Positions 1-5,758 of a stretch of 7,375 bases of DNA are shown one piece after another. Under the pieces are notes generated by a model. That model saw only the letters and a program-made list of their open reading frames with translations, was not told the DNA's origin and ran no database searches. The position numbers and the translations under genes are program-made. How positions within the stretch are numbered: the stretch's first letter is position 1; every line of letters starts with the position of its first letter. The stretch comes from Chloroflexia bacterium (GTDB lineage: Bacteria; Chloroflexota; Chloroflexia; Thermomicrobiales; JALYUS01), in contig JAICJW010000232.1 of the NCBI GenBank assembly GCA_025928215.1, positions 1 through 7,375 of the forward strand, read 5' to 3'.

Positions 1-660
1 GCGACGCTCGCCAGCCCATCGAGCGACGCGCGCGCCCCGTCGTGGTCGCCGGACGGCACGCACCTCGTCTACGCGGCGGGCGGCAAACTCTTCATCGTCG
101 GCGCGGACGGCACGAATGCCACCGCCGTCACCGATGGCCCGAACGACGACCTCCCCGCATGGTCGCCGGACGGCACGCGCATCGCCTTCGTGCGCGGGCA
201 CGATCTCGCCCTCTTGTCCGTCCCGAATGGCGGCGTGACGACGCTCTTCGCGGGCGTGCCGGGTGCCAATGCGGTCGCATGGTCGCCGGACGGCGCCCAC
301 GTTGCGTTCGAACGCGGCACGAATATCGGGACGCTCGACGCGGATGGCTTCAACCTCCAACTGATCCTCGTCGGCACGAACGGCACCGCTTTCCGCGCGC
401 CCTCCTGGACCCCGGACGGCACGCGCATCATCGCCACGCGCGAGGCGGGCGGCACGCGCACCATCATCGTTACCACGGCGGACGGCAAAGAGCAGCGCGA
501 CCTGACGGCCGGTTCCAGCGGCGCGATCTCGGCGGATGGCCTCCGCGTCCTCACCCTCTCCCCCGCCGGTCGCCTGATCGTGACGGACTTTCAGGGGCAG
601 AATCCCCGCCCCCTCTCCTCCGCCAGCGAAACCGCCGCCTTTCCTGCCTGGTCACCATGA
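1..660 (+). CDS. TolB-like / WD40-like beta-propeller protein, C-terminal part (5' end outside window)
   Basis: Frame 1 is open from the left edge to TGA at 658-660, giving 219 visible residues. The signature W-[ST]-P-D-G repeat of PD40/TolB propellers begins at residues 15, 54, 94 and 136. A degenerate copy (ISADG) begins near residue 176 and a closing FPAWSP ends the protein. Spacing is a regular 39-42 residues, one blade each. Ending on PAWSP is normal for TolB-type propellers, so the C-terminus looks intact. The repeats fold as blades that usually bind proteins or ligands, often in periplasmic or secreted proteins. The N-terminus, and so any signal peptide, lipobox or fused domain, is off-window, so localisation and partner cannot be told. 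It converges on the methyltransferase, 27 bp from that gene's stop. Fold assignment is secure; specific function is unknown. Confidence 0.88.
   Translation, partial: ATLASPSSDARAPSWSPDGTHLVYAAGGKLFIVGADGTNATAVTDGPNDDLPAWSPDGTRIAFVRGHDLALLSVPNGGVTTLFAGVPGANAVAWSPDGAHVAFERGTNIGTLDADGFNLQLILVGTNGTAFRAPSWTPDGTRIIATREAGGTRTIIVTTADGKEQRDLTAGSSGAISADGLRVLTLSPAGRLIVTDFQGQNPRPLSSASETAAFPAWSP
43..294 (+). repeat. DNA-level repeats encoding propeller blade motifs
   Basis: The 19-nt stretch starting TGGTCGCCGGACGGC is identical at 43-61 and 160-178. Its first 15 nt recur at 280-294, and a diverged copy (TGGACCCCGGACGGC) starts at 406. Each encodes W-[ST]-P-D-G of a blade. Identity at the DNA level, including third positions, suggests recent internal duplication, gene conversion between blades, or simply strong codon bias in a GC-rich genome. 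Confidence 0.7.
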
Positions 661-661
661 A

Positions 662-749
662 AGTGGTCAGTAGCCAGTAGCCAGTAGTCAGTAGTCAGAG
701 GGATCAAATCCATTCTGACGACTGGCTACTGACCACTGACGACTGGCGA
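662..749. repeat. Opposed heptanucleotide arrays forming a 17-bp perfect inverted repeat
   Basis: The left array (666-700) is five 7-nt units of the form G[TC]CAGTA, the last degenerate. The right array (715-749) is five units of the complementary form CTG[AG]C[GTC]A. Bases 662-678 are the exact reverse complement of 721-737 (17 bp, loop 42 nt), and the remaining units pair in several registers. It sits between convergent genes, so the RNA from either side would form a long hairpin that may help termination, although there is no T-tract. The stop codon of the methyltransferase (688-690) lies inside the left array and the right array is translated. Tandem heptamers of this kind resemble the short tandemly repeated repetitive sequences known from cyanobacteria and other genomes; that link is by resemblance only. 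Confidence 0.85.
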
Positions 750-1476
750 CGAGCATCAGTTCGGGTTCATCGAGGCGGAGAGGGCGGCGGTCCCAGTGAC
801 CGGAGGTGCCGCCCCAGATATGCGCGACGGCGAAGCCCGTATCGTGGCAGAGGGCGATCAGTTCCGGCGGCAACCAGCGGCGCTCCTTGAGACGCAGGCG
901 TTCGATGCCCCCCGACGTGTCCGCTTCGTCGGCATAGATTTCTTCGAGTGTCAGCAAATCGAACCGGCCGGGCGCGAGGTCCGCGTCGGTCAACTCGCGG
1001 AGGCGGGCGAAGGCGTTGAGCGTCGTCAGAATGAGCGGCGCCCCGGGTTTCAGGGCGGCATTGAGCGCATGGAGGACGGCGCGGTCGTGGTCGGCGGGGT
1101 CATCATCCAGATTGAGGATACCGAACGCGCCGCCGCAGAGGCTGAGTGCGGCATCGAACCGTTCGGGCGTCGCGAAGCGTGTCGCGTCCGCCTCGATCCA
1201 GGAGACGGTAACGCCCGCGCGATCAGCCGCTTTGCGCGCCTCCGCGAGCATGCCGGCGGCAATGTCCACGCCGGTGACCCGGTAGCCCCGGCAAGCCAGT
1301 TCCACGGCGTGCCGCCCCGTGCCACAGCCCATGTCGAGGATGTGGCTACCCGGCGGCAGGCCGCACTCCGCGACGATAAAGTCCGCTTCCGCCCTGGTAT
1401 TGCGTGTGAAATCCTTCTCCGCATAATGGGCGGCGGTTTCGGAGAAGAGTTCCTCCGCCTGATTCGTCGCTGCCAT
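688..1476 (-). CDS. Class I SAM-dependent methyltransferase
   Basis: 262 residues. The SAM-binding motif I (LDMGCGTG, residues ~47-54) is followed by the acidic end of strand 2 (GVDIAAGML, ~69-77, D binding the ribose). Then come EADATRF (~95-101) and the strand-4 motif FDAALSLCGGAFG (~107-119), a Rossmann-fold methyltransferase of the Methyltransf_25/11 kind. The N-terminal AEELFSETAAHYAEKDF helix is typical of small-molecule methyltransferases. The substrate cannot be deduced. The start at 1476 is chosen because GGAGGG (1490-1485 on the minus strand) sits 8 nt before the ATG. The frame is open further upstream, but that extension runs through the divergent control region and has no recognisable sequence. 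The last ~20 residues (VASRQWSVASRQ plus tail) are translation of the heptad repeats, so the ancestral protein probably ended near ELMLVA. Divergent to the baeRF gene. Confidence 0.9.
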   Translation of the reverse strand: MAATNQAEELFSETAAHYAEKDFTRNTRAEADFIVAECGLPPGSHILDMGCGTGRHAVELACRGYRVTGVDIAAGMLAEARKAADRAGVTVSWIEADATRFATPERFDAALSLCGGAFGILNLDDDPADHDRAVLHALNAALKPGAPLILTTLNAFARLRELTDADLAPGRFDLLTLEEIYADEADTSGGIERLRLKERRWLPPELIALCHDTGFAVAHIWGGTSGHWDRRPLRLDEPELMLVASRQWSVASRQNGFDPSDY

Positions 1477-1497
1477 CGTGCTCGCCCTCCATATACT
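1470..1497 (+). promoter_or_regulatory. Possible sigma-70-type promoter for the baeRF gene
   Basis: CTGCCA (1470-1475, 4/6 match to TTGACA), a 16-bp spacer, then TATACT (1492-1497, 5/6 match to TATAAT) on the + strand. It overlaps the methyltransferase start codon and would give a 5' leader of about 135 nt containing the tandem-repeat element. The match is modest and may be chance. I could not pick a convincing promoter for the minus-strand methyltransferase in the same region. Confidence 0.25.
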
Positions 1498-1541
1498 TCG
1501 TGACGCTATCCCCGACGACGCTACCCACCGCGTATCACGAT

Positions 1542-1581
1542 CCATGCAACGACGCGCGACGACGCGCGACGACGCGCATGG
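1542..1581. promoter_or_regulatory. 10-bp tandem repeats flanked by a 6-bp inverted repeat in the divergent intergenic region
   Basis: Three consecutive copies of ACGACGCGCG lie at 1549-1558, 1559-1568 and 1569-1578 (the last base of the third copy differs). They are bracketed by CCATGC at 1542-1547 and GCATGG at 1576-1581. Each unit also yields a GCGCG/CGCGC stem with its neighbour. A 10-bp period places the units on the same face of the helix, as expected of binding sites for a multimeric regulator. The element lies between the divergent methyltransferase and baeRF genes. An operator role is inference; slippage-generated simple repeat is the alternative. Confidence 0.45.
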
Positions 1582-1641
1582 CACCGCACTTGCCACCATC
1601 AGTACGATGCAATCCGCAACGGTAATCCAGGAGGGAGACCG

Positions 1642-2943
1642 ATGGTATCCGAACACTTCGAGCAAATGACCGATACCCGACCGGACGTGCCACGGACGCC
1701 GGCCCTGCGCGACGATCTGATTGACCTCGCGCAACGCGCCGCCGATCCGGAGCGGCCATACCTGACGGTGTCACTCGATTATCGTCCCGACGGCACGCAG
1801 CCGAACCGCCGCCCCGGTCTTCTCTGGCTCAAGGAACGCGAGCAGGAGCTGGCGGAGACGCTCGGGCCGCGCGGCGCGGCCTTCGACGCGCTCACCGAGG
1901 GGATGCAACGCCTGCATGCCATCCTTGATGACCTGGACGTCGAGCCGCCACAAGGTGTCATCTTCGTCGCGCAGCCCGCCACGGCCGACGTTCGGACGAT
2001 CCCGCTCGCCGTGCCGGTCGGAAACAGCGCGAATGTCGCGCCCCGCCCGATGCTCGCGCCCCTCGCGCGTCTCGTCCACGCCTATCCGCCCTTCGCCCTC
2101 CTGCTCGCGGACTCCCGGCAGGCATTCCTGCACACGTTCATCCTCGGCGCGCTGGAGCGCGAAGTGACGATGGAGAGCGCGTACACGCACCTGACGGCGG
2201 GGGCGGTCGGCAATAAAATGATCGAGCGCAAAGCGCTCAACGCCGTCGAGCAGCAGCTCGAGAACTTCGCCAAGGCCATCGCCGAGGAGACGCGCCGCGT
2301 GCTCGATGAGGATAGTGTGCCGCACCTGATTATCGCGGCGGACGATCAACTGACCGCGACACTGCGCGACCACTTCCCGAAGGAACTCGACGCGAAAGTG
2401 ATTGGCACCATTGCGGCGGACATCCGCGCCACACCCGCCGATCTCCTCGCGCTCGCACTACCCGTCGTCGAGGCGGCGCGGCGAGCGCGGGAGGAGGACA
2501 TCGTGCAGCGGTTGACGACCGCCGCGCTCTCGCGCGGCGGATTGGGTGTCTTCGGCGTTGCGGAGACGCTCGCCGCGTTGCAGGCGGGGCAGGTGCAGGA
2601 CCTCGTCCTCGCGGACGACTTCCACGCGCCCGGCTGGGTGGACGACACACTGGAGCTGGTCGGAGCGGGCGCACCGCCGCTCGAACATCCGGCGGGCGGC
2701 GACCGCGCCTCTCTCCGGGCGATTGAACTCACTGACGAACTGGTCCATCGTACCCTGCTGACGGGCGGCGCCGTCGCCTTTATCACGATGCGAAATCAGG
2801 AAGTGCCCGAGGACGCGAACGAAGCCGAGGAGACGGGCGGCGAGCGGCAAGGCGCGCCGCGGACGCTCCAGGAGCATGGCGGCGTCGGCGCGATTCTCCG
2901 CTTCCGGTTGGACGAGAATCAGGCGGTGCCGACGCTCCAATGA
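1642..2943 (+). CDS. baeRF / Vms1-type eRF1-like protein (bacterial archaeo-eukaryotic release factor family)
   Basis: 433 residues, with AGGAGG (1629-1634) 7 nt before the ATG. The arrangement matches bacterial eRF1-like proteins. An N-terminal domain has YLTVSLDY near residue 40, then PQGVIFVA (~103-110) and a P-x-L-A-P-L-A-R-L segment (~136-144). An RNaseH/Vms1-like eRF1 domain 2 follows (~150-300, FALLLADSR, PHLIIAADDQ). An L7Ae-like eRF1 domain 3 (~300-425) ends in GGVGAILRF, close to the C-terminal signature of eRF1/Pelota. The family is predicted, largely from homology, to act on ribosome-bound peptidyl-tRNA in translation quality control in the cytoplasm. The loop where eRF1 carries GGQ reads about TAGAVGNKMIERK (~185-197) with no glutamine, so hydrolase activity is uncertain. 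An acidic, probably disordered stretch (~387-402) interrupts domain 3. It stands alone after a divergent control region. Confidence 0.75.
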   Translation: MVSEHFEQMTDTRPDVPRTPALRDDLIDLAQRAADPERPYLTVSLDYRPDGTQPNRRPGLLWLKEREQELAETLGPRGAAFDALTEGMQRLHAILDDLDVEPPQGVIFVAQPATADVRTIPLAVPVGNSANVAPRPMLAPLARLVHAYPPFALLLADSRQAFLHTFILGALEREVTMESAYTHLTAGAVGNKMIERKALNAVEQQLENFAKAIAEETRRVLDEDSVPHLIIAADDQLTATLRDHFPKELDAKVIGTIAADIRATPADLLALALPVVEAARRAREEDIVQRLTTAALSRGGLGVFGVAETLAALQAGQVQDLVLADDFHAPGWVDDTLELVGAGAPPLEHPAGGDRASLRAIELTDELVHRTLLTGGAVAFITMRNQEVPEDANEAEETGGERQGAPRTLQEHGGVGAILRFRLDENQAVPTLQ

Positions 2944-2968
2944 TCGTTGTATTCACCAGGAATAGGCA

Positions 2969-3021
2969 GGAAACGGCGGCGCGGCAGCATGCTGTGTCGC
3001 CAATTTCCGTCCGCTGTTTCC
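2969..3021. other. Inverted repeats just downstream of the baeRF gene, possible transcript-end structure
   Basis: GGAAACGGCGG (2969-2979) pairs with CCGCTGTTTCC (3011-3021) over 11 bp including one G-T wobble. The loop holds a perfect 10-bp palindrome, CAGCATGCTG (2985-2994), bracketed by GGCG (2978-2981) and CGCC (2998-3001). Starting 26 nt after the stop codon, it may end or protect the baeRF transcript. No T-run follows, so a classical intrinsic terminator is not supported. Confidence 0.4.
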
Positions 3022-3106
3022 CGTTTGCCCCGATTGGAATAGGCGCAATGCGAGACGTGTTAATGAAGTGTGAAGGATCCGTGACAAAGACGATACAGAC
3101 GCACGG

Positions 3107-3112
3107 TATACT
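3107..3112 (+). promoter_or_regulatory. Possible -10 box upstream of the PAP2 gene
   Basis: TATACT is a 5/6 match to the -10 consensus. The only -35-like hexamer, GTGACA (3081-3086, 5/6), is 20 bp away, longer than the usual 16-18 bp, and there is no extended -10 TG. It would give a leader of roughly 220 nt containing the hairpins described next. Weak on its own. Confidence 0.25.
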
Positions 3113-3113
3113 G

Positions 3114-3191
3114 GCGATCAGATCGCGCATCCGCCGGATGGAGGGGGTCGGGGGCTGTCCGAATGGACAGAGCGCCGCTGCCCGAATGGGC
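3114..3191 (+). promoter_or_regulatory. Row of four short perfect hairpins in the long leader of the PAP2 gene
   Basis: Four perfect stems follow each other. They are GCGAT/ATCGC (3114-3118 with 3122-3126, 3-nt loop), CATCC/GGATG (3128-3132 with 3136-3140, 3-nt loop), CTGTCC/GGACAG (3155-3160 with 3165-3170) and GCCC/GGGC (3180-3183 with 3188-3191). The last two share the same GAAT loop. They begin directly after the possible -10 box. The rest of the gap (2944-3338) has no gene with convincing protein sequence and looks less GC-rich than its flanks. I do not recognise any known riboswitch core. A structured leader or small RNA is inference; GC-rich DNA forms short stems by chance. Confidence 0.3.
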
Positions 3192-3338
3192 GATGCGAAA
3201 CAAACGGCGGCGCGTTATCGTCAAAACCAGAGCGGGACGCCATTCGTTCTTAAAGAGGACGATGCACTACAGGGTATCAAAAACACGAACGCAAGACCGG
3301 TAATCGCAGGGGGCGGCCGATTCAAAGGGAGCCGGACG

Positions 3339-4151
3339 ATGCAGCGGCAGAACGAACAATCCAAACGGCAATGGCGCATCACACCCCGGCGAGAGCCGAT
3401 CACACGACCGACATTCGGGCTGATGCTAATCGAATTCGCCCTCATCCTCTTTGTCACCCTCGCGTACTTTCTCACGCGTGGTCTGATTCGCGGCCGAGAG
3501 AGCGACGCGGTCGAGCATGCGAACAAGCTCCTCACGATTGAGCGCGCGCTGCACCTCGATCCCGAACAGGCGATTCAGCATTTCACCCTGCATCACGAAT
3601 GGCTCGTGCAGTTCGCCAATAATTTCTATCTCTACGCCCACTTGCCGGTGCTGATTGCGGTGGCGATCTGGCTCTACTGGTGGCGGCCATGGGCGTATCC
3701 GTGGTTCCGCAACGCCTTCCTGATCTCCGCGCTCTTCGGCCTCTCGATCTACGTGATCTTGCCCGTCGCGCCGCCGCGCTTCATGCCCGGTTTCGTGGAC
3801 ACGATGGCGCTCTATGGCTTCAATGTGGACGGGTCGGCGGCCGGCCCGCTCTACAATCCCTACGCGGCAATGCCGAGTCTGCATGTCGGCTGGTCACTCC
3901 TTGCGGGAATCGCGCTGATAGCCTGCGCCCGGTCGTGGTGGCTGAAGGCTGCCGGTATCGCGCTGCCTACGCTGATGACCTTCGCGGTTATTATGACCGG
4001 AAATCACTATCTCCTCGATATTGTCGCGGGCGCGGTAGTTATTCTCGTGTCGCTCTCTCTCTCCGCACTCTGGACTTCCTGGCACACAGCCCGCGCCCAG
4101 ACGTCCCGCTTCCCGGCCTGGATACCATCCGCATTATTCTGGCGGCGGTGA
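3339..4151 (+). CDS. PAP2 superfamily integral membrane protein (AUR1/inositol phosphorylceramide synthase-like, PAP2_3 type)
   Basis: 270 residues with about six membrane segments (near 27-47, 102-117, 125-143, 183-199, 204-219, 227-246). The catalytic motifs of the family are present. PPRFMP (~145-150) supplies the arginine of the first motif, MPSLHVGW (~178-185) carries the PSLH variant of PSGH, and GNHYLLD (~221-227) carries the HxxxD histidine nucleophile and its aspartate. NNFYLYAHLPV (~94-104) is also typical of the AUR1-like branch. These enzymes hydrolyse or transfer lipid phosphate groups at the outer membrane face; substrate unknown. The start at 3339 is chosen for AAGGGAG (3325-3331) 7 nt upstream and because the protein then begins with a short basic tail before the first helix. 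The frame stays open back to 2940, where an ATG overlaps the baeRF stop, but that extension does not look like protein. First gene of a possible operon with the CBS and DinB genes. Confidence 0.85.
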   Translation: MQRQNEQSKRQWRITPRREPITRPTFGLMLIEFALILFVTLAYFLTRGLIRGRESDAVEHANKLLTIERALHLDPEQAIQHFTLHHEWLVQFANNFYLYAHLPVLIAVAIWLYWWRPWAYPWFRNAFLISALFGLSIYVILPVAPPRFMPGFVDTMALYGFNVDGSAAGPLYNPYAAMPSLHVGWSLLAGIALIACARSWWLKAAGIALPTLMTFAVIMTGNHYLLDIVAGAVVILVSLSLSALWTSWHTARAQTSRFPAWIPSALFWRR

Positions 4152-4205
4152 CGGCGAACGAAGGATTGCGGGCGCCCTCCGGGCAGCATGAGAAGATAGG
4201 AACGC

Positions 4206-4784
4206 ATGACTGACACGGAAAGCAAGCGCGGCATGGATCGCCGCGGTAACGAGACAAACATCCCGGTCATGACGGCAGCGGACGTGATGCGCCCGGTGCC
4301 GACGATTGCGGCAGACGTTTCGTGGCGGGAAGCGGTGCAACTGCTGCTCGGCAGCGCGCTCGATGCGGTGCCCGTTGTGGATGGCGAGCGGCACGTGATC
4401 GGCATTGTCACCCAGACGGACCTCGCCACCCGGACGCGCGGCGTTGAACGGACGGAGCTGCGTGCGGTGCTGGACGGCATCGTCACGATCCGCTCGCACC
4501 GGACGCTGTTGCGGTGGCATGAATCACCACATTGGGAGATGGGTTCCACTGTCGCCACACTGATGACCGCGCCCGCCGTCACGGTGCGGCCCGAGACGCC
4601 GCTTCCCGTCGTCGCGCGCACCCTGCTCGATCACGACATCACGCAGGTGCCGGTAACGGATACCAGCGGTCAGATTCGGGGCATGGTGCGGCAGCATGAC
4701 ATCGTCGCCGCCGTCGCGATGTGGAGCGCCAGCCTCCTGCCTCCCGCCGAGCGCGACGCCTTCGCCGCCTGGGCGGCTTCCTGA
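4206..4784 (+). CDS. Protein with two CBS domains
   Basis: 192 residues made almost wholly of a CBS pair. Domain 1 is about residues 24-78 (ADVMRPVPTI ... AVPVVDGERHVIGIVTQTDL) and domain 2 about 117-172 (ATLMTAPAVTV ... QVPVTDTSGQIRGMVRQHDI). Both have the usual VPV-x-D core and the G-[IM]-V-x-[QR]-x-D-[LI] end. CBS pairs bind adenine nucleotides such as AMP, ATP or SAM and act as energy or redox sensors. No catalytic domain is attached, so this is a stand-alone sensor, cytoplasmic, partner unknown. The start at 4206 has AGGA (4198-4201) only 4 nt upstream, a weak spacing; ATGs at residues 10 and 22 are alternatives, the latter without an SD. It lies 54 bp after the PAP2 stop, where a small GCCC/GGGC hairpin occurs (4174-4184), and is plausibly co-transcribed. 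Confidence 0.87.
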   Translation: MTDTESKRGMDRRGNETNIPVMTAADVMRPVPTIAADVSWREAVQLLLGSALDAVPVVDGERHVIGIVTQTDLATRTRGVERTELRAVLDGIVTIRSHRTLLRWHESPHWEMGSTVATLMTAPAVTVRPETPLPVVARTLLDHDITQVPVTDTSGQIRGMVRQHDIVAAVAMWSASLLPPAERDAFAAWAAS

Positions 4785-4858
4785 TCCCGGGCGATGACGA
4801 AGAGTGACAGACGCGAGCACTGCCATGATTGGCGTCGTGAGACGAAGGGGAGGGATGA

Positions 4859-5371
4859 ATGGACGCACGGGAATATCTTCAGCGGCAGTTTGCCGTGATG
4901 CGGCAGGTTGCGGACGCACCATTGCAGGAGATCACCGAGGAGCAGGTGAACTGGGTGCCGCCCGGCACCGCGAACGTGATCAGCGCGATCCTGGTGCATC
5001 GGGCGGGGGTCGAGGATGGGATCGTCCAGCAGCGCCTGCGCGGTGAGCCGCGCGTCTGGGAGCGCGATGGCTGGGCAGCGAAGACCGGTGTCGAGACGCT
5101 GCCTGGGCAGAACGGCGGCTGGGAGGAATTGAAGGGGCAAACGATTGCCCTCGCGCCGGTGCAGGCATACGCCGCCGCAGTCCATGCAGCGACGGACGCC
5201 TATCTGGCGTCCCTGACCGATGAGGATCTGCGCCGCGAGATGCCGTGGCCATTCGGCGGAACGGGCACGGTGGCCGATTACCTCGCGCTCGTCGTCGTTC
5301 ATACGGCCTTGCATGCGGGGGAAATCTCCGCGCTCAAGGGCGTGCAAGGGGCGAAGGGTTTCCCATTTTGA
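4859..5371 (+). CDS. DinB-fold (DinB/YfiT-like) putative metal-dependent protein
   Basis: 170 residues, the usual length for this four-helix-bundle family. The three expected metal-binding histidines are visible. One is in the second helix (SAILVHRAGVEDG, H47) and two are in the last helix (VVVHTALHAGEISALKG, H148 and H152), followed by the characteristic GAKGFPF tail. Members of the superfamily include bacillithiol- and mycothiol-dependent transferases and many proteins of unknown role. The HxxxHxGEI pattern indicates a metal site but does not reveal the substrate. A purine-rich SD (GGGGAGGG, 4847-4854) lies immediately upstream. An ATG at 4855 is out of frame. The gene is 74 bp after the CBS gene on the same strand, so operon membership is possible but not proven. 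The transcript probably runs into the stem-loop at 5404-5437. Confidence 0.88.
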   Translation: MDAREYLQRQFAVMRQVADAPLQEITEEQVNWVPPGTANVISAILVHRAGVEDGIVQQRLRGEPRVWERDGWAAKTGVETLPGQNGGWEELKGQTIALAPVQAYAAAVHAATDAYLASLTDEDLRREMPWPFGGTGTVADYLALVVVHTALHAGEISALKGVQGAKGFPF

Positions 5372-5394
5372 GGCAGTAGATACGAAGGCGATGC

Positions 5395-5437
5395 AAAGAA
5401 AAGAAGAGAGGGCGAGAATCTACCTCGCACCTCTCTT
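5395..5437 (-). terminator. Strong stem-loop terminator for the minus-strand small genes (possibly bidirectional)
   Basis: AAGAGAGG (5404-5411) pairs perfectly with CCTCTCTT (5430-5437). After a one-base bulge (A5429), GCGAG (5412-5416) pairs with CTCGC (5424-5428), leaving a 7-nt loop. That makes 13 base pairs. On the minus strand the stem is followed by C-TTTT-C-TTT (complement of 5395-5403), the layout of an intrinsic terminator. On the + strand no T-run follows the stem, though the hairpin may still stabilise or end the DinB transcript. It sits between convergent genes at 5371 and 5479. Confidence 0.75.
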
Positions 5438-5460
5438 GCCTGGCGGCCATACGACCTGCG

Positions 5461-5480
5461 GATGTCTCGGCCGGGACATC
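5461..5480. other. 20-bp near-perfect palindrome overlapping the stop of the 76-residue gene
   Basis: GATGTCTCGG followed by CCGGGACATC reads the same on both strands except at one symmetric pair. It overlaps the TGA of the minus-strand gene (5479-5481) by two bases and lies between that gene and the terminator. It could add a second hairpin to the transcript end or bind a dimeric protein. No function can be assigned. Confidence 0.5.
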
Positions 5481-5709
5481 ACCGTGCCAGCGTGGGAATC
5501 TTGGCATCCGGCACCGTAATGGTGGGCGCAACCCGCGTCGCCAGTGTCACGAGCGCTCGCGCCAGCGATACGCGTACTAATTCATCAATCGTTCGCCGTA
5601 CCCGCGCCGATCCCTGCTCCGCCTCCGCCAGCCGCCCGTTATGCGCCGCCCGCGCCAACCGATCCGCGTGCATTGCGAACCCCACCGCACCCGCCATATT
5701 GTCGAACAT
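5479..5709 (-). CDS. Small hypothetical protein, 76 residues
   Basis: I do not recognise the family. GGAG (5720-5717 on the minus strand) lies 7 nt before the ATG at 5709, identical in layout to the upstream small gene, and a good terminator follows the stop. Both argue that it is real. The protein starts MFDNMAGAVGFAMHADR and has an alanine/arginine-rich, probably helical centre (RLARAAHNGRLAEAEQ, ~17-32). A second amphipathic-to-hydrophobic helix (ELVRVSLARALVTLATRVAP, ~43-62) follows, then a short tail. There is no signal peptide and no cysteine. The final hydrophobic stretch is too interrupted by arginine to be a clear membrane anchor. It lies 49 bp downstream of the 64-residue gene, most likely in one transcript. 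It could be a small cytoplasmic or membrane-surface protein; function unknown. Confidence 0.6.
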   Translation of the reverse strand: MFDNMAGAVGFAMHADRLARAAHNGRLAEAEQGSARVRRTIDELVRVSLARALVTLATRVAPTITVPDAKIPTLAR

Positions 5710-5758
5710 TGCGTCACTCCTCTCGTTGCTCTTCGTCTGCCGCTGATTGCCGTTGCTC

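Noticed and set aside
42..680. 212-residue + strand frame rich in Arg and His
   Set aside because: Shadow of the propeller gene in another frame. Composition (R/H/G-rich) is typical of an off-frame reading of GC-rich DNA.
662..749. CRISPR-like repeat array
   Set aside because: Units are only 7 nt, contiguous, without spacers, and the two arrays are in opposite orientation.
796..1503. 235-residue + strand frame opposite the methyltransferase
   Set aside because: Antisense shadow. The minus strand carries clear methyltransferase motifs with an SD, while this frame shows no domain.
1477..1734. 86-residue N-terminal extension of the methyltransferase frame to an upstream start at 1734
   Set aside because: It runs through the divergent control region and the first codons of the baeRF gene and has no recognisable protein sequence. 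A good SD (GGAGGG) supports the start at 1476.
2944..3338. Known riboswitch (c-di-GMP, TPP, cobalamin, fluoride and similar) upstream of the PAP2 gene
   Set aside because: None of the conserved core sequences I know for these classes could be found; only generic short stems are present.
5372..5478. Attachment site or integration scar at the convergent junction
   Set aside because: The structure is explained by a stem-loop terminator and a palindrome. No direct repeats, tRNA or integrase are nearby.
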